From positions 3,720,001 through 3,784,000 of the forward strand of contig OZ251224.1 in assembly GCA_965240325.2 (NCBI GenBank): DNA of 64,000 nucleotides, in the 5' to 3' direction. The notes under the pieces are model-generated. The model was given only the letters and a program-made list of their open reading frames with translations. It did no database searches and was not told the origin of the DNA. The stretch's first letter is position 1; each line of letters starts with the position of its first letter. Shown in pieces: positions 22,062-34,597 of this stretch. Both the position numbers and the translations under genes were made by a program. The stretch is from Rebecca billardiae RCC1528. Its lineage: Eukaryota > Haptophyta.

Positions 22062-23355
22062 AGTGCTCTGCGCTCTCAGACTAGCTGTCGACATCAGCTG
22101 CCCTGAGGCACGCGCGTGACGCGCACCGCATAGCCGGGCCCTCACGCCGCGTGCTCGGAGCCAGCCTGCCAGGGCCGCAGCGGCACTCGACATTCGAATC
22201 ATCGCCATATATATATAATAATAATATAATTTGGCGCGTCGACGCCGGCCGCAGCCAGTCGTGTGAGTGTGATGGTGCCAGTCCGCCAGTGATGCTGTCG
22301 TAATACTGATAACCATCTGATGCGCACTGATTAGTAACTCGGGCAGCACGGGCTCGTCGACGACGACTGCCTGATATCGCGACGAAACCGTACGCGTGCG
22401 TAGTACTATGATACACTGCGACTAGCTTACTGCGTCTCGGGCTCGGCAACACCGATCTTACGCGCCTCTGTGGCGGCGCCGCGCTGCCGCGGCGCCGTGC
22501 CGCCGCGGGGCGTCTGCCGCCGTGCCCGCGCCATGCTGCCGGTTAGGCGTTAGCGCCATCATTGATCAGCGCGGCGCGCTCTCAACTAATGGGCTCCATC
22601 GAGCTCTCGGACAAGTCTCTAACACTGTCTGTGAAACTGAACCGCGGCGCGAGGCCACGAGAAAACTACTGTCAGCAGGTTTTAGTGAGTCCGATTCAGA
22701 AGAGACAAGAGACATCACATGCAAGAGTGAAGCCTGCAGCATGCTTGACACGCTGCCGTCACAGCAGTATCATTTTTAACAGATGACACACTGCGCAGGG
22801 CAACGACCGATTCGGAATCGCCAATATCGGACTACCGAGTTTCAATTTATCGCGGAGCGTGAGTTTTCTACGCAGTAGTTACTGTGTGTGACAGCACCTG
22901 TAGAGCGTAGCTAGGGAAAATAAACAAGCAGCGTGCTCATGATCACACGTGCTCACGCGCGGCCAGGGCAGGGACAACACTGAACACGCCGACCGGGACG
23001 GCTACGGAGTATAAGTATTCAGCCGTCCGCCTGCTCGGCCTGGATGGGAGGGCTGGGGCCGCCTCGCGGCGCGCTAGCGCCTGTCGTCCTCGCCCCACCG
23101 TCGTCCACAAAACGTCGTCAAAGATGAAGCAGCTCTCCACTGCCGGTCTGCCGCGCCGGCAGGAAATAGGAATCGTCGCGTCAATGTCACAATGACACAA
23201 TGACACAACCGACTACAGAATAACCGTCACACAACTGTCGTACATGTACACAGCATAAGTTCTTCGTGCTGACTTTCAACTTGCAGCTCATGAAGTCATG
23301 AGCCAGTCTTCGGCACCTCGTCCGCGTGGCAACTGGCCGGAGAGCGGCGCGGGCG
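22062..23355. other. Intergenic spacer
   Basis: 1.3 kb with no supported gene. AT-richer patches occur (22200-22230, 22680-22930), along with a run of short overlapping frames at 22522-22786 whose translations have no recognisable motif. Confidence 0.5.
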
Positions 23356-23457
23356 ATGGCGAAGCGTGGTCGGGATGCGCCTGACGCCGTAGAGCCCACG
23401 GGCGACGGCGACGAAGAGGGCGACGACGACGACAGCGAAGACGACAGCGAAGACGAT

Positions 23458-23492
<35 letters not shown>

Positions 23493-24455
23493 GGAGGAGG
23501 AGGACGACGAGGAGATCCGTCTCGACGAGAAAATCAACGACGATGTGATCGACATCGAGTTCGAGTTCTTCGACCCGAGTCCGGACGACTTCCACAGCAC
23601 TCGTGCCTTGCTGAACCAGTCCGACCTGCTCGAGACGATGGCGCTGGACGCATCCGAACTCGCGGACTTGCTCACCGAGCAAGCAGCTGTTGGTGCGCGC
23701 CGCAGCGTCGCGCGCAGCGCGGCACCCGCGAGCGTGGCGGCACGCCTCACGAGCGGCGGCGTGCGCCCGCCCCGGTGGACGCGCGCGCACCAGGCACCGT
23801 GCTCAAATCCGGCGGAAAGGACGAGCCGGCCCTCGCCTTCCTTTCGTGCCTTGTCTTGCAGACGCACCGCGCGAAGAGCAGCATGCGGCAGCTGCAGGGC
23901 CACCTGTTGCAGAGCTGCCCGCATGGCCTCCGGCGGCAGCTCGAGGGCATCCTGACCGGCTCCGCGCCGTGCGCCGTGCTGCTCAACGAGCGGCTGATCA
24001 ACGTGCCCGAGCAACTGCTCGCGCCGCTGCACGAGGCCCTGCACGCGGACCTCGCCTGGGCGCGCGAGAACGAGGGCAGCGCAGCGCTGCGCGCCGCCTA
24101 CGACATTGGCCACTTTGTGTGCGTGGTGCGGTGCGAGCCTGCGGAGGGAGGCGCGGCCGAGCCGAGCGCGCAGCGTGGCGCGAGGGGCGAGGGCAAGCGG
24201 CCAGCCAAGGCGCACACGCGTGAGGGCGCCGTGCCGGGGCTGTGCGCTCTCCGATCAGACGACGAGCTGCTGCGGCAGGCGGCCATGCTGAGCTTCCCGC
24301 TCCACCCGACAGGCGGCAGGCCGGGCGCCCGAGCGCCTCGCGGCAGACAGCCGGCGGGCACGAGCTTCCTCGCGCTCGTGCTCACGGCGCAGGCGTACGC
24401 CGCGCTGCCGAGCAAGCTGCGTGCGATGGCCGACCAGACGAATCGTGACCGCTGA
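23356..24455 (+). CDS. BCCIP: BCCIP/Bcp1 family protein
   Basis: Two exons, 23356-23692 and 23794-24455, with a 101-nt GTGCGC..AG intron (phase 1); 332 aa. BCCIP (yeast Bcp1) is a nuclear chaperone for ribosomal protein uL14 and supports nuclear export and genome stability. The N-terminus is a long Asp/Glu run (about 16-55), then the family signature VIDIEFEFFDPSPDDFHSTR and a helix LADLLTEQAAVG. The splice joins this to TVLKSGGKDEPALAFLSCL, exactly the expected continuation. Later motifs include VLLNERLINVPEQLLAPLHE and FDFSHY-like AYDIGHFV. The C-terminal part has a long Gly/Ala/Arg insertion (about 235-275) before the final helix. The acceptor at 23792-23793 was chosen over one at 23860-23861 because it keeps the phase and the family motif. 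Confidence 0.93.
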
Positions 24456-25333
24456 CTGCGGCCTCGGGCTCGGGCCTGCCGGCACCGCAGGGGCCAAGGG
24501 CCGCGGCGGCCACTGGCACTGGCACTGACTACTGAGGGAGTGCAAGGCTGTCTCATGCAGATCGAATGATGAGCAGTACGGTTGACTACTACTAAAATAT
24601 ATATATATAAGAATAAGAGACGCACACATGCAGCTTAGCCTTAGGCCGGCCGAGCGCCTCAGGCGAGATTCGTCATCAAGTGTCGTCACATCGAAATACG
24701 AATTATCAATGTGAGCTGACATTCAGTCTTCCGAGAGAGTCGTGTGCCGCTGTGAATCCGAGTCGCCTGAGCCCTGACAGGCTGAGTCGGTGCCTGCCAG
24801 CGGGCACTGACAGAGCACTGCATGGCTCGTCCAGTCACCAGTGGCATCACTGAGTGAATCGTGACTCCCCGGGGGCATATATATATATATATACTCACAC
24901 TTCATTCGTCTTCACAATGATGTTGGACACATCACTCATCAATGAGGGCATGCACAGGCTTCACAGACACAGGCACACAGCCAGAATTTCGCAGCGCAAC
25001 GAGTGGCAGAGCCAGGCAGCAGCCAGACGACCGTGCCCACGCCATGCAGCATGCAGTCAAAGCCCGCTCACCGGTGCCGAGCACAGGCTGTGACCCGCGT
25101 GGTCCCGCGTGCCATCTCGGGGTGATCTCGCATCTGCCGCCGGTCGATGTGAGAATGACGCCGATCGGAGGACTCTTGCGTCTTCGGCGGAGTGAGCGCG
25201 ATGGCAGTCGTCACGCACGCGGCCTGCGCGCAGTCGCGTTTCAAAGCGGCGCCAGGCTGCCGCCGGCACGTCGCACGGTGGGCGGCGTCCCCGGAGGTGC
25301 AGCCAGCGGTGGGCCAGCGGTGGTGCGCGCCGT
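24456..25333. other. Convergent intergenic spacer
   Basis: 878 bases between convergent genes, with short TA runs at about 24597-24609 and 24878-24892. No coding or RNA gene was recognised. Confidence 0.5.
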
Positions 25334-25592
25334 TTAGATCATCGGCTCATGCCGAGGCTTGACCGCGCGCAGGGCGCGGAGAGCGAGACCGCCCACAGCT
25401 GCGATCAGCGCGAGCACGCCGACCGAAGCGAGGAGGGCCGAGGTCGGGGAGGTCGTGGGGGCGGCGGCCGAGAGCGCAGCCTGCGCCGAGGGCGCAGACT
25501 CCGCGAACAGCGCGCTGCCCTTGGGCGGCGGCGGCGAGGGCGGCGGCAGTGGAGGCGGCGGCGGCGAGGGCGAGGGCGGCGGCGGCGGGAAA

Positions 25593-25624
<32 letters not shown>

Positions 25625-26749
25625 GATGGGCGGCGGTGGCGGCGACGGCGAGGGCGGCGGCGGCGGCGACGGCGGCGGTGGTGGCGGTGGCGGCGGCGGC
25701 GATGGGGGCGGCATCGGAGGGGGCGGCGGCGAGGGCGAGGGCGGCGGCGGCGGGGACGGTGGTGGTGGCGGCGGCGGCGAGGGCGGTGGGACGGGTGGCG
25801 GCGGCGGCGATGGCGAGGGCGGCGGCGGCGGGAACGGCGGCGGTGGCGGCGGTGGCGAGGGCGGTGGGGCAGGCGGCGGCGGCGGCGAGGGCGACGGCGG
25901 TGGCGGCGGGAATGGTGGCGGTGGCGGTGGTGGGCCGGGCGGAGGGGTCGGCAGCGGTGGCGCCGGCGGCGGCGAGGGCGAGGGCGGCGGCGGCGGCGCT
26001 GGTGGCGGCGGCGGCGGCAGCGAGGGCGGCGGGACTGGCGGCGGCGGCGGCCTGGGCAACGGAGGGGGCGGGGGCAACGGTGGTGGCGGCGGCGGCAGCG
26101 AGGGCGGCGGGAGGGGTGGTGGCGGCGGCATGGGCAATGGAGGGGGCGGGGGAAGCGGTGGTGGCAGCATGGGTGGTGGCGGTGACGGCCCCGGAGGCGG
26201 CGGCGGCGGCGGCGGCGACAGCGGTGGCGGCGGCGGCGAGGGCGAGGGCGGCGGTGGCGGGAATGGTGGTGGTGGCGGCGGCGGCGAGGGCGGCGGGGTG
26301 GGCGGCGGCGGCGGCGACGGCGACGGCGGCGGCGGCGGGAACGGCGGTGGTGGCGGCGGCGGCGTCGGCGGCGGGAAGGGCGGCGGCGGCGGCGAGGGCG
26401 AGGGTGGCGGCGGCGGTGGCGGATGCGAGGGCGGCGGCGGCGGCGGCGGCGACGGTGGCGGGAACGGTGGCGGCGGCGGCGAGGGTGAGGGCGGCGGCGG
26501 CGGGGACGGTGGTGGTGGCGGCGGTGGCGAGGGCGGGGGGATGGGGGGCGGCGGCGGCGAGGGCGAGGGCGGCGGCGGCGGGAATGGTGGTGGTGGCGGC
26601 GGCGGCGAGGGCGGCGGGATCGGCGGCGGCGGCGGCGAGGGCGAGGGTGGGGGCGGGGACGTGACCCGCGGCGGCGCAGCAGCAGCCTCAACCACAACTG
26701 GCGCGGCGAGCAGCGCCAATGCGATCAGGCTGACGCGCCCAAACACCAT
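25334..26749 (-). CDS. Proline-rich (extensin/pherophorin-like) surface protein A
   Basis: Single exon, 471 aa. An N-terminal signal peptide (FGRVSLIALALLAAPVVVEA) leads into about 370 residues of PPPPP, SPSPPPPP and PPSPPPPPPP blocks with occasional Phe, Met, Ile, Leu, Val or Thr marking each block. The C-terminal 75 residues are ordinary: KGSALFAESAPSAQAALSA, then a transmembrane helix (SALLASVGVLALIAAVGGLA) and a short basic tail. This layout fits a secreted, membrane-anchored hydroxyproline-rich glycoprotein of the cell covering. Glycosylation and wall location are inferred from composition. The ATG at 26749 is the real start; the frame is open to a TTG at 26767. The antisense strand shows an equally long Gly-rich open frame that is an artefact. 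It is tandem with a paralogue 1.2 kb upstream. Confidence 0.85.
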
Positions 26750-27932
26750 GGCCGCCGTGGTCTGCAATCAGTGCTGCAGCTCTGCCCTGCCCAGCCTGAA
26801 TGAAGAAGGCGAGGAGACGGTGAGGGCGGCGTGGGCGCGCAGGTGAGCGCGAGGGCGAGGTGGCACGTGGGGCGCATTGCGTGAGCATCGGGGCAGGGCG
26901 ACGACCAGCGTGCCGGCACCACCCCGCGCGCGCTGCGCGTCATCACGGGCCGGCTCGTACCTCTTCGTCCGCCTTCGCCGGGGCCGTTCGAGGACGCACG
27001 TCGAATGCTGAGCGCTTTTCGACTTCCGTCGTCGGGCACTCGGGCGGCTCCCTCGGTCGTCGTCAACCCGGTCTTCTCTTCATCAGGCATTCCCTTATAA
27101 TATTCGTAGGTCAGTAATCATCAGGCTCCGCTCCGGGAGCGGTCGGGAGCTCACGGTCCGGCCGAGATGCCCGTTGGCGGGTGCGACCTCACACGCAATC
27201 GCCCGCGACACTGTTGCAAACGTCTGCGTAAGCCTCGCTGCATCCGCGTGCCGCTTCCGTGGGCTCTGCTGAGGTACTTTGTGGATGCGTTGTGTGAGGG
27301 AGGCTGTAGGACAAGTCACTGGTCCCCTCAGGATAACTGCTAAGGTGCGTCTCGACCAATGCAGGCGTGGGTGTTGACTTGCGTGCGCGACGTATCTGCG
27401 CGCTGTTGTGCCGTGCTATCAAACGGGCGGTACAATCGTCCGTGGCGGCTGCACGGCACCATTCAAAGTGCACCACTACAGTCAGGCGCGGGAGATCTTG
27501 CAGCCGCATGCAGCGCAGTCAACCCATGTGTTGCTGCTGCAGACTGAAGCCGTGGGGCGCCGAAGAATCGTCGGCCGATGGCTCGTCCACGCGGCGAAGC
27601 TCGCCGGCGGTGTGCCGAGCGCCGCCGTGAGTCCACGTCCGACGTTGTCAGTGAGAACAGTCCACGTCTTCCGCGAGCTCTCGACTGCCGGACTGAGTCA
27701 CTCCGGAAGAGCTCCTGGCACTTCTTTATTATTATAAGAATAACTGGGCTGCAGCCGGGCCGCGCCGCTGGAGCGCGCGGCCGGCGCGGGCGGCCGCCAC
27801 GGAACACTGAACAGCTCAGGTGACTATGATCTACCAGTGTTGCATTTCCGTTCGAAGATAGATCATCTGTGTCACGTATGTACATCTAGTGATGCATGAA
27901 GACTTGCACTAGGAATCTGAGACACTAAGTCA
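26750..27932. other. Spacer between tandem proline-rich paralogues
   Basis: 1.18 kb with mixed composition; no supported gene. It should contain the promoter of copy A (near 26750-26950) and the 3' end signals of copy B. Confidence 0.5.
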
Positions 27933-28190
27933 CTAAATCATGGGCTCCGGCAGCCTGCGTGCGGCACGCAGCGCACGGACGGCGAACGCACCGGCGAACG
28001 CGATCCCCGCGAGCACGCCGACCGAAGCGAGGAGGGCCGAGGTTGTGGACGTCGTGAGCGCGGTGGCCGAGAGCGCAGCCTGCGCCGAGGGCGCCGACTC
28101 CGCGAACAGCGCGCTGCCCTTGGGCGGCGGCGGCGAGGGCGGCGGCATCGGCGGCGGCGGCGGCGAGGGCGAGGGCGGCGGCGGCGGGAA

Positions 28191-28223
<33 letters not shown>

Positions 28224-29381
28224 GATGGGCGGCGGCGGCGGCGAGGGCGAGGGTGGCGGCGGCGGCGACGGCGGCGGTGGTGGCGGTGGCGGCGGCGGCG
28301 ACGGGGGCGGCATCGGAGGGGGCGGCGGCGAGGGCGAGGGCGGCGGCGGCGGGGATGGTGGTGGTGGCGGCGGCGGCGACGGCGGCGGGGTTGGCGGCGG
28401 CGGCGGCGAGGGCGAGGGCGGCGGCGGCGGGGCGGGCGGTGGAGGCGGCGGCGGGGCGGGCGGTGGGAATGGCGGCGGCGGCGGCAAGGGCGACGGCGGC
28501 GGCGGCGGTGACGGTGGTGGTGGCGGCGGCGGGCCGGGGGACGGTGGTGGTGGCGGCGGCGGGCCGGGCGGTGGGGAGGGCAGCGGTGGCAACGGCGGCG
28601 GCGAGGGCGAGGGCGGCGGCGGCTGCGGCGAGGGCGGCGGCGAGGGCGAGGGCGGCGGCGGCAGTGGAGGCGGCGGCGGCGAGGGCGAGGGCGGCGGCGG
28701 CGCTGGCGACGGCGGCGGCGACGGGGATGGCGGAGGCGGCGGCGGCGGCGAGGGCGGCGGGACGGGCGGCGGCGGCGGCGAGGGCGAGGGCGGCGGCGGC
28801 GGTGGCGGCGGCGATGGTGGCGGCGGCGGCGGCGGAGACGGCGGCGGGGTCGGCGGCGGCGGCGGCGAGGGCGAGGGCGGCGGCGGCGGGAATGGTGGTG
28901 GTGGCGGCGGCGGCGAGGGCGGCGGGACGGGTGGCGGCGGCGGCGACGGCGAGGGCGAGGGCGGCGGCGTGGAAGGCGGCGGTGGCGGCGCCTTGGGTGG
29001 CGGGCCGGGCGGCGGCGGCGGCGAGGGCGATGGTGGCGGTGGCGGTGGCGGATGCGAGGGCGGCACCGGCGGCGGCGGCGAGGGCGGCGGGGTCGGCGGC
29101 GGCGGCGGCGACGGTGACGGCGGCGGTGGCGGCGCCGGCGGCGGCGGCGGCGGCGGCGACGGTGGCGGGACGGGCGGCGGCGGCGGCGAGGGCGATGGCG
29201 GCGGTGGCGGGAACGGTGGCGGCGGCGGCGGCGGCGACGGTGGCGGAACGGGCGGCGGCGGCGGCGAGGGCGAGGGTGGGGGCGGGGACCTGGTCCGCCG
29301 ATGCGTCCTGCCCTCAACGAGCGCCGGCGCGGCGAGCAGCGCCAGTGCGATCAGGCCGACGCGACCGAACATGATGGCCAT
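27933..29381 (-). CDS. Proline-rich (extensin/pherophorin-like) surface protein B
   Basis: Single exon, 482 aa, paralogue of the neighbouring copy A. It has the same signal peptide type (FGRVGLIALALLAAPALVEG) and the same (S)PPPPP repeat body of about 380 residues with different block order. The C-terminal module is nearly identical: KGSALFAESAPSAQAALSA, a transmembrane helix (ALLASVGVLAGIAFAGAFAV) and an -EPMI end shared with copy A. The conserved ends and reshuffled middle show a tandem duplication followed by repeat turnover. It is probably a cell-surface glycoprotein anchored by the C-terminal helix. The first ATG gives M-A-I-M; initiation at the second ATG is equally possible. Confidence 0.85.
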
Positions 29382-29786
29382 GGGGCGCCGCGCCGCTCAA
29401 GCTGCGTCGCGCGTGGGCAGAGGGCGGGGCACGCGCAGGGGAGGGCGGCGGCGGAGCGCGCGCAAAGAGTGGGGACCCGGTCACGGGGGAGTGCGTCCGC
29501 GCACAACACGCTCTCGACCGGCACGGTCCGATTCCATGCGTGCGAGCCGCGCGTGCGCGCACCTTGGCGCTATGACCGCAGGCGTCTCCGCGAGTCCCGC
29601 GCGGGATCATTTCCGGGCCGGCTCGCGGCAAAAAGTGAGAGCCCTTTCCCGTTCCGGCAACTCATCAAGCACTAATAATTCCGGGCCGGACCAGCTCATG
29701 GATTCCGGAGGAACCCGCCGGAACCGGAGTCACGCCCCCCCTCACGGTCAAGCCTGCCCCGGCCTGGCCATCCGCCGCGAGGCGGC
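29382..29786. other. Divergent spacer, proline-rich B and RhoGEF genes
   Basis: 405 bases between divergent genes, GC-rich and without a convincing frame. Presumed to hold both promoters. Confidence 0.45.
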
Positions 29787-30325
29787 ATGGCTCCGCCGCC
29801 GACTGCGCCGGCGCGAGGCGGCGTGGAGCCGCGCGAGCGGTGGGCGCACGCGGCGAGGCGCGTGATGGGCGCGCTGCGCGCGGAGGCCGAGCCTCGGAGC
29901 CCGGCTGAGGGCGCCCGCCCGCTCACCCGCGTCTCCAGCGGCAACAGCGACTGGACGGAGCACACGACGGCCGATGGCTTCCGATTCGTGCACAACCGGC
30001 GCACGGGCCTCTCGGACTGGGAGCGGCCGCTGGCTGGGCGCGGGCTGGCGCACACGATGCCCGCGCCCGTGCTCTCCCCGCGCGACTCGTACTCCACCGA
30101 CGAGCTCTCCGCCACCGACGGCGACACCGACTCTGGCGGCGAGGACGTCGAGGTGAAGGCGGGTGGCGGCGCGCCCCGTGCAGGCCGCGGCGGGGAGGCG
30201 AACGGCGTGGCGGCGGCGGGGCGCTCGCCGCGCGGGCTCGCGGGCTCGCCCTCGTCCTCCTCCGCTGCGCGAGCCTCGCCCTTCCGCCGCGCGTCCGCCT
30301 CGACGCCCGCCCGCTCCTCGTCGCT

Positions 30326-30356
<31 letters not shown>

Positions 30357-32551
30357 GGCGGCGGCGTTGGGCTGCAGGGCGGGCCAGCGCGGACGACGCC
30401 GCCCTCGCCGCTGCCGCCGCTGCCGCCGCCGCCGCTGCCGCCGCTGCCGCCGCCGATCACGCCGCTGCCCGCCTCGGGCCTGCCCGCGCCCGTCGCCGCT
30501 GCCGCCACCATGCCCACGCCCACGCCGCCGCCCGCCGGCGGCGCGGCCGGCGGCGCGGCCGCCGGCGGCGCGCTCGTGCGAACGGAGGGCGACGGCTGCG
30601 GCAGCGGCGGCGCGCCGCCCGCGCCGGCGGCGGCGAGCTCGGCGGCGGTGGCGGCGGTTGGGCCCGCGTGCGCGTGCGCGCACGCGCCCTCCACCCCCGC
30701 CGCGCACGCCGCCCCCAAGCCGCCCTCCCTGTCGCCCACTCAGCTGGAGGAGCGCGAGCGCGCGCGCCGCACGCGCGGCCGCGTGGCGCTTGAGCTCGTC
30801 GAGTCGGAGCGACGGTACGTGCGTGCGCTGCGCGCGCTGACGAAGCACTTCCAGCCCGCGCTCGAGCACGTCGCGCCGGCGTTCGTCGCGTCCATCTTCT
30901 CCGGGCTCGACGTGATCGCGCACGTGAACGGAGCGCTGCTGGCGCGGATGGAGGCCGTGCTGCCCGCACACGCGATCGGCAGCGCGGCGGCGGCGGCGGC
31001 GGCCGTGCCGCCCGCGGCACTCGGCGCGGCGGCGGGCGCGGCGTGCGGCGGCGGCGGCGGTGGCGGCACTCCGGCGCTGGGCAGCCCTGCGCTCGGGCCG
31101 ACTCCGGGCGCGGGCGCCGCGCCGAGCACGCCCGAGCAGCCCGCAGGCCGGTCATGCGACGAGGCCGCGCCGGCGCCGCCAGCGCGCAACGTGCCCCCGG
31201 CCGCGGCGCGCAGCGCCCCCGCGCCCCCGCCGCTCGGCGGCGGCGCGGCCGCGCCGGCCGCGCGCGGCGGCGCCGGCGGCGCTGCGCCGGCCGCGGCTGC
31301 GGACGCGCCCACCTCCGCGCCCCCCTCTGCCGAGGGCTGGGAGTACGCGCTCGCCGAGCTCTTCACGACGGACACGCTGCAGCAGCTCGTGCCCGCGTAC
31401 AAACACTACATCGGGTGGGCGCACGCGCGCGCGCGTTCGCGTTTTCGCGCGCCGACCGCGCGGCCGCTGTTGCCGCCACCGCGCCGGGCGGCCGGGCGGG
31501 GCGGAGGGCTGTGTGTGACCCACGCAGCGGCCGCCCGCGTGTGCGCTCACGCGCGCACGCACGCGCACCCGCGCGCGCAACCCCCCTCGCCCCCGCCGCC
31601 GCCCGCGCTGCCGCGCGCGCCCGCCGCCCCGCGCGCGCGCTCCGCGGCGGCGCGCGGCCGCAGCCACTACGCCGCGTCCGCGCGCACGCTCGGCGCGTGC
31701 ATGCAGGTGCCGGCATTCGCGGCGGCGGTGCGCGAGGCGGAGGCGGCGCACGCGGCGCGGCACCACGCGGCCGCGGCGCCGGGCTCGGCGACGACGCTGC
31801 CCGACCTGCTCGTCCAGCCAATCCAGCGCGTGCCGCGGTACAAGCTGATGCTCGAGCTTCTCGAGAGAACCTCTGCGCTCGAGGGCAGCGGGCGCGCCGA
31901 GCTCGCGCGCCGCGCGCTCGCGCGCGTGCGCGCGGTCGCGCGCGCGCTGAACGACGCGCTGCGTGACCTCGAGCTGCTGGAGCGCGGGGTGCAGCTGCAG
32001 ACGCGGCTGCGCGGGCGCTCGGCGCCGCTGCTCGACGCGCCGCACCGCCGCTGGGTCGTTGAGACCAGCGCGCAGCGCCTCCAAACCCTGCGCTTCCCGC
32101 CGAGCGGCGCGCTCGCGGAAGGGTCGCCCGCATGGCGGCCGCGCGTGCTTGTTCTGTTCAACGACGTGGTGCTGGTGGCGCGGCAGCCGCGCTCGTCGGC
32201 GGGCGGCGCGGGCGGCGAGCAGCCGCAGCAGCAGCCGCCCGCGCACGCCGCGCGGCGCAGCGACCGCAGCCTCGAGCTCTGCGCCCTCGTGCCCCTCGCC
32301 GGCTGCACCGTGCGCGCGCTCACCGCCGCCGAGGCGGCGCTAGGCACGCTGCGCGCGGCGGACGCGCACGCGGGCGCGCGCGGCGGCGGCGCGGGCGCGG
32401 AGGGCGGAGGGGGCGCGGCGGCGGGCGGGGATGAGGGCGCGCCGCGGTGCGCGGGCGGCCTGCCCGCGCACCGCGCCTCCGGCCGCGCCGTCGTCGACAT
32501 CGGCTCGAGCGACGAGAGCGGAGATGGCGAGGGCGCGGAGGAGGCGGCTGC

Positions 32552-32632
<81 letters not shown>

Positions 32633-34565
32633 CGGTGGCGAGGCGGATGGCGAGGGCGGCGGGGCGTGCGCGCCGCGCGGCGCGCGGGCCTCCGCGCCCA
32701 CCGAGGACGAGCTCCGCGCGCGCTCCCTCGCCCTCGAGCAGCCGCTCGCGCGCGGCGCCACGCGCACCGCCGCAGGCCAGAGGTTCGACTTGGAAGTCGT
32801 GTTGCCCGCGGGCGCGACGCGGTTCGTGCGCGGCCGCAGGCTGACGCTCGAAGGGGTGGACTCGAGCGGGCGGATCGTGAGCTTCGCGCGGCAGCTGCCG
32901 CCGAGCGCGCGCGCGGCGTTCAGGCTGGGCGACCGGCTGGACGTCCGAGCCCTCGAGCCCGAGGCGGCGGCCGAAGGCGAAAGCGGTGGCGGCGGCGATG
33001 GCGGCGGCGATGGCGGCGGCGATGGCGGCGGCGGCAACGGCGGCAACGGCGGCGGCGAGGACGCGCGCGCGCACGCGGCGGCGTCGTCGCCGGGCGTCGG
33101 CGGCGGCGGCGTGGCGCAGCAGCAGCAGCGGCTGCGCGTGCGCGTGCTGCGCGAGCCGCTGCTGCTGCTCTTCGCCACAGCTGCCGAGCGCGACGAGTGG
33201 CGCTCGCGCCTGCTCACCTTGATCGAGGCGGTGCCGGCGCTGGTCGGCGCGGCGGGCGGGCGCGCGCGCGCGGGCTCGGCGGCGTCGGCTGCGCCCGAGC
33301 ACGGCCGTGGCCGCACGCTCTCGCTCGAGTCGAGCCGCTCGTCGCTCGCGGATGGCGGCGGCGGCGGCGGCGGCGGCGCGGCGAACGCGCCGCGCGCGGG
33401 CGCGAACGGGCGCGCCGCCGACGCCGACGCCGCCGACCCGGCCGCGGCCGCGGCCGACGCGGCGGCGGCGCGCGCGCGCGGCGGCGGCGGCGGCGGCGCG
33501 CCGGGCGGCGGCGCGCCGGGGGCGGGCACGATGGGCGAGGGCACGGAGGAGGAGGACGGGGCGAGCTCCGCGGAGGAGGGCCTCAGCGCGTCGGAGCTCG
33601 CCGCCGCGTCGGTGCAGCACTCGCCAGAGCCGATGCGCGCGGGCTGGCTGCTGCTGCGCGGCCAGCGCGCGGCCGGCGGCGCGGCCGGCGGCGCGGCCGG
33701 CGGCGCGGCCGGCGGCGCGGCCGGCGGCGCGGCCGGCGGCGCGGCCGAGGGCTGGCGGCGCGTGTGGGCCGAGCTGGCGCCGAGCGGGCTCGAGCTCGAG
33801 CTGTGGCTCTCGGCGGAGGAGGCGACGGCGGCGGACCGGTGGTGGGACGGCCGCGCGGGCAGCGGAGCAGCGCACGCCGCCGCTTCGCTCCCACTTGAGC
33901 CGCGCGCGCGCTCCGCGTCGGCTGCCGAGCCCGCCGGCGGCGCGCGCCCGCCGCCGCCGCCGCCGCCGCCGCCCGGTGCCGCGGCCAAGCGCCAGCTCTC
34001 GACGGGAGCGCTCGCGGTGTGGGGGCGGCGCTCGAGCGCGGAGCAGGTGGGGTCGGTGGACGGCGCGGCGGCGCGCTCGCCCGCCCTTAGCCCGCCGCCC
34101 GCCGCGCCGCGCGCGCACGCCGCCGCGGCGCCGCAGCCCACTGGGCCGTTAGCAGTGCTGGAGCTGAGGCGATGGCAACACACTGTGACGCACGTGCGCG
34201 CGCCGCGCGGCCCGCCGCGGCCCGCCGCCGCCGAGGGCGGGCCGGCTGTGGAGCGCACGGTGCGCGCGCTGCAATTGTACTGCCCGGCGGAGGGCGAGGT
34301 CGTGCTCCGCGCCGTCGACGACGACGCCGACGACGCCGCCGCGTCGGCGCGGCACCGGCCCGGCGGCGCGGGCGCGGCCGCCGGCGCCGGCATCGACGCG
34401 TGGCTCGGCGCGCTGCGCGACGCGCGCCGCCGCGCCGAAGCGGTTTCGGCCGAGGTCGCCAAGATCACCGAGTTCTCGGGCGCGCGCGCCGCGGGCGGCA
34501 GCGCGCTCGGCGGGCCGCTCGCGCGCTTCGGCTGGCTGCGTGTGCTGCCGGTGCCGGAGGAGGAG

Positions 34566-34597
<32 letters not shown>

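Noticed and set aside
25359-26846. Gly-rich open frame on the plus strand (and a similar one at 27940-29865)
   Set aside because: Exact antisense of the proline-rich genes. The sense strand has signal peptide, ordinary C-terminal module and membrane helix; the antisense has none.
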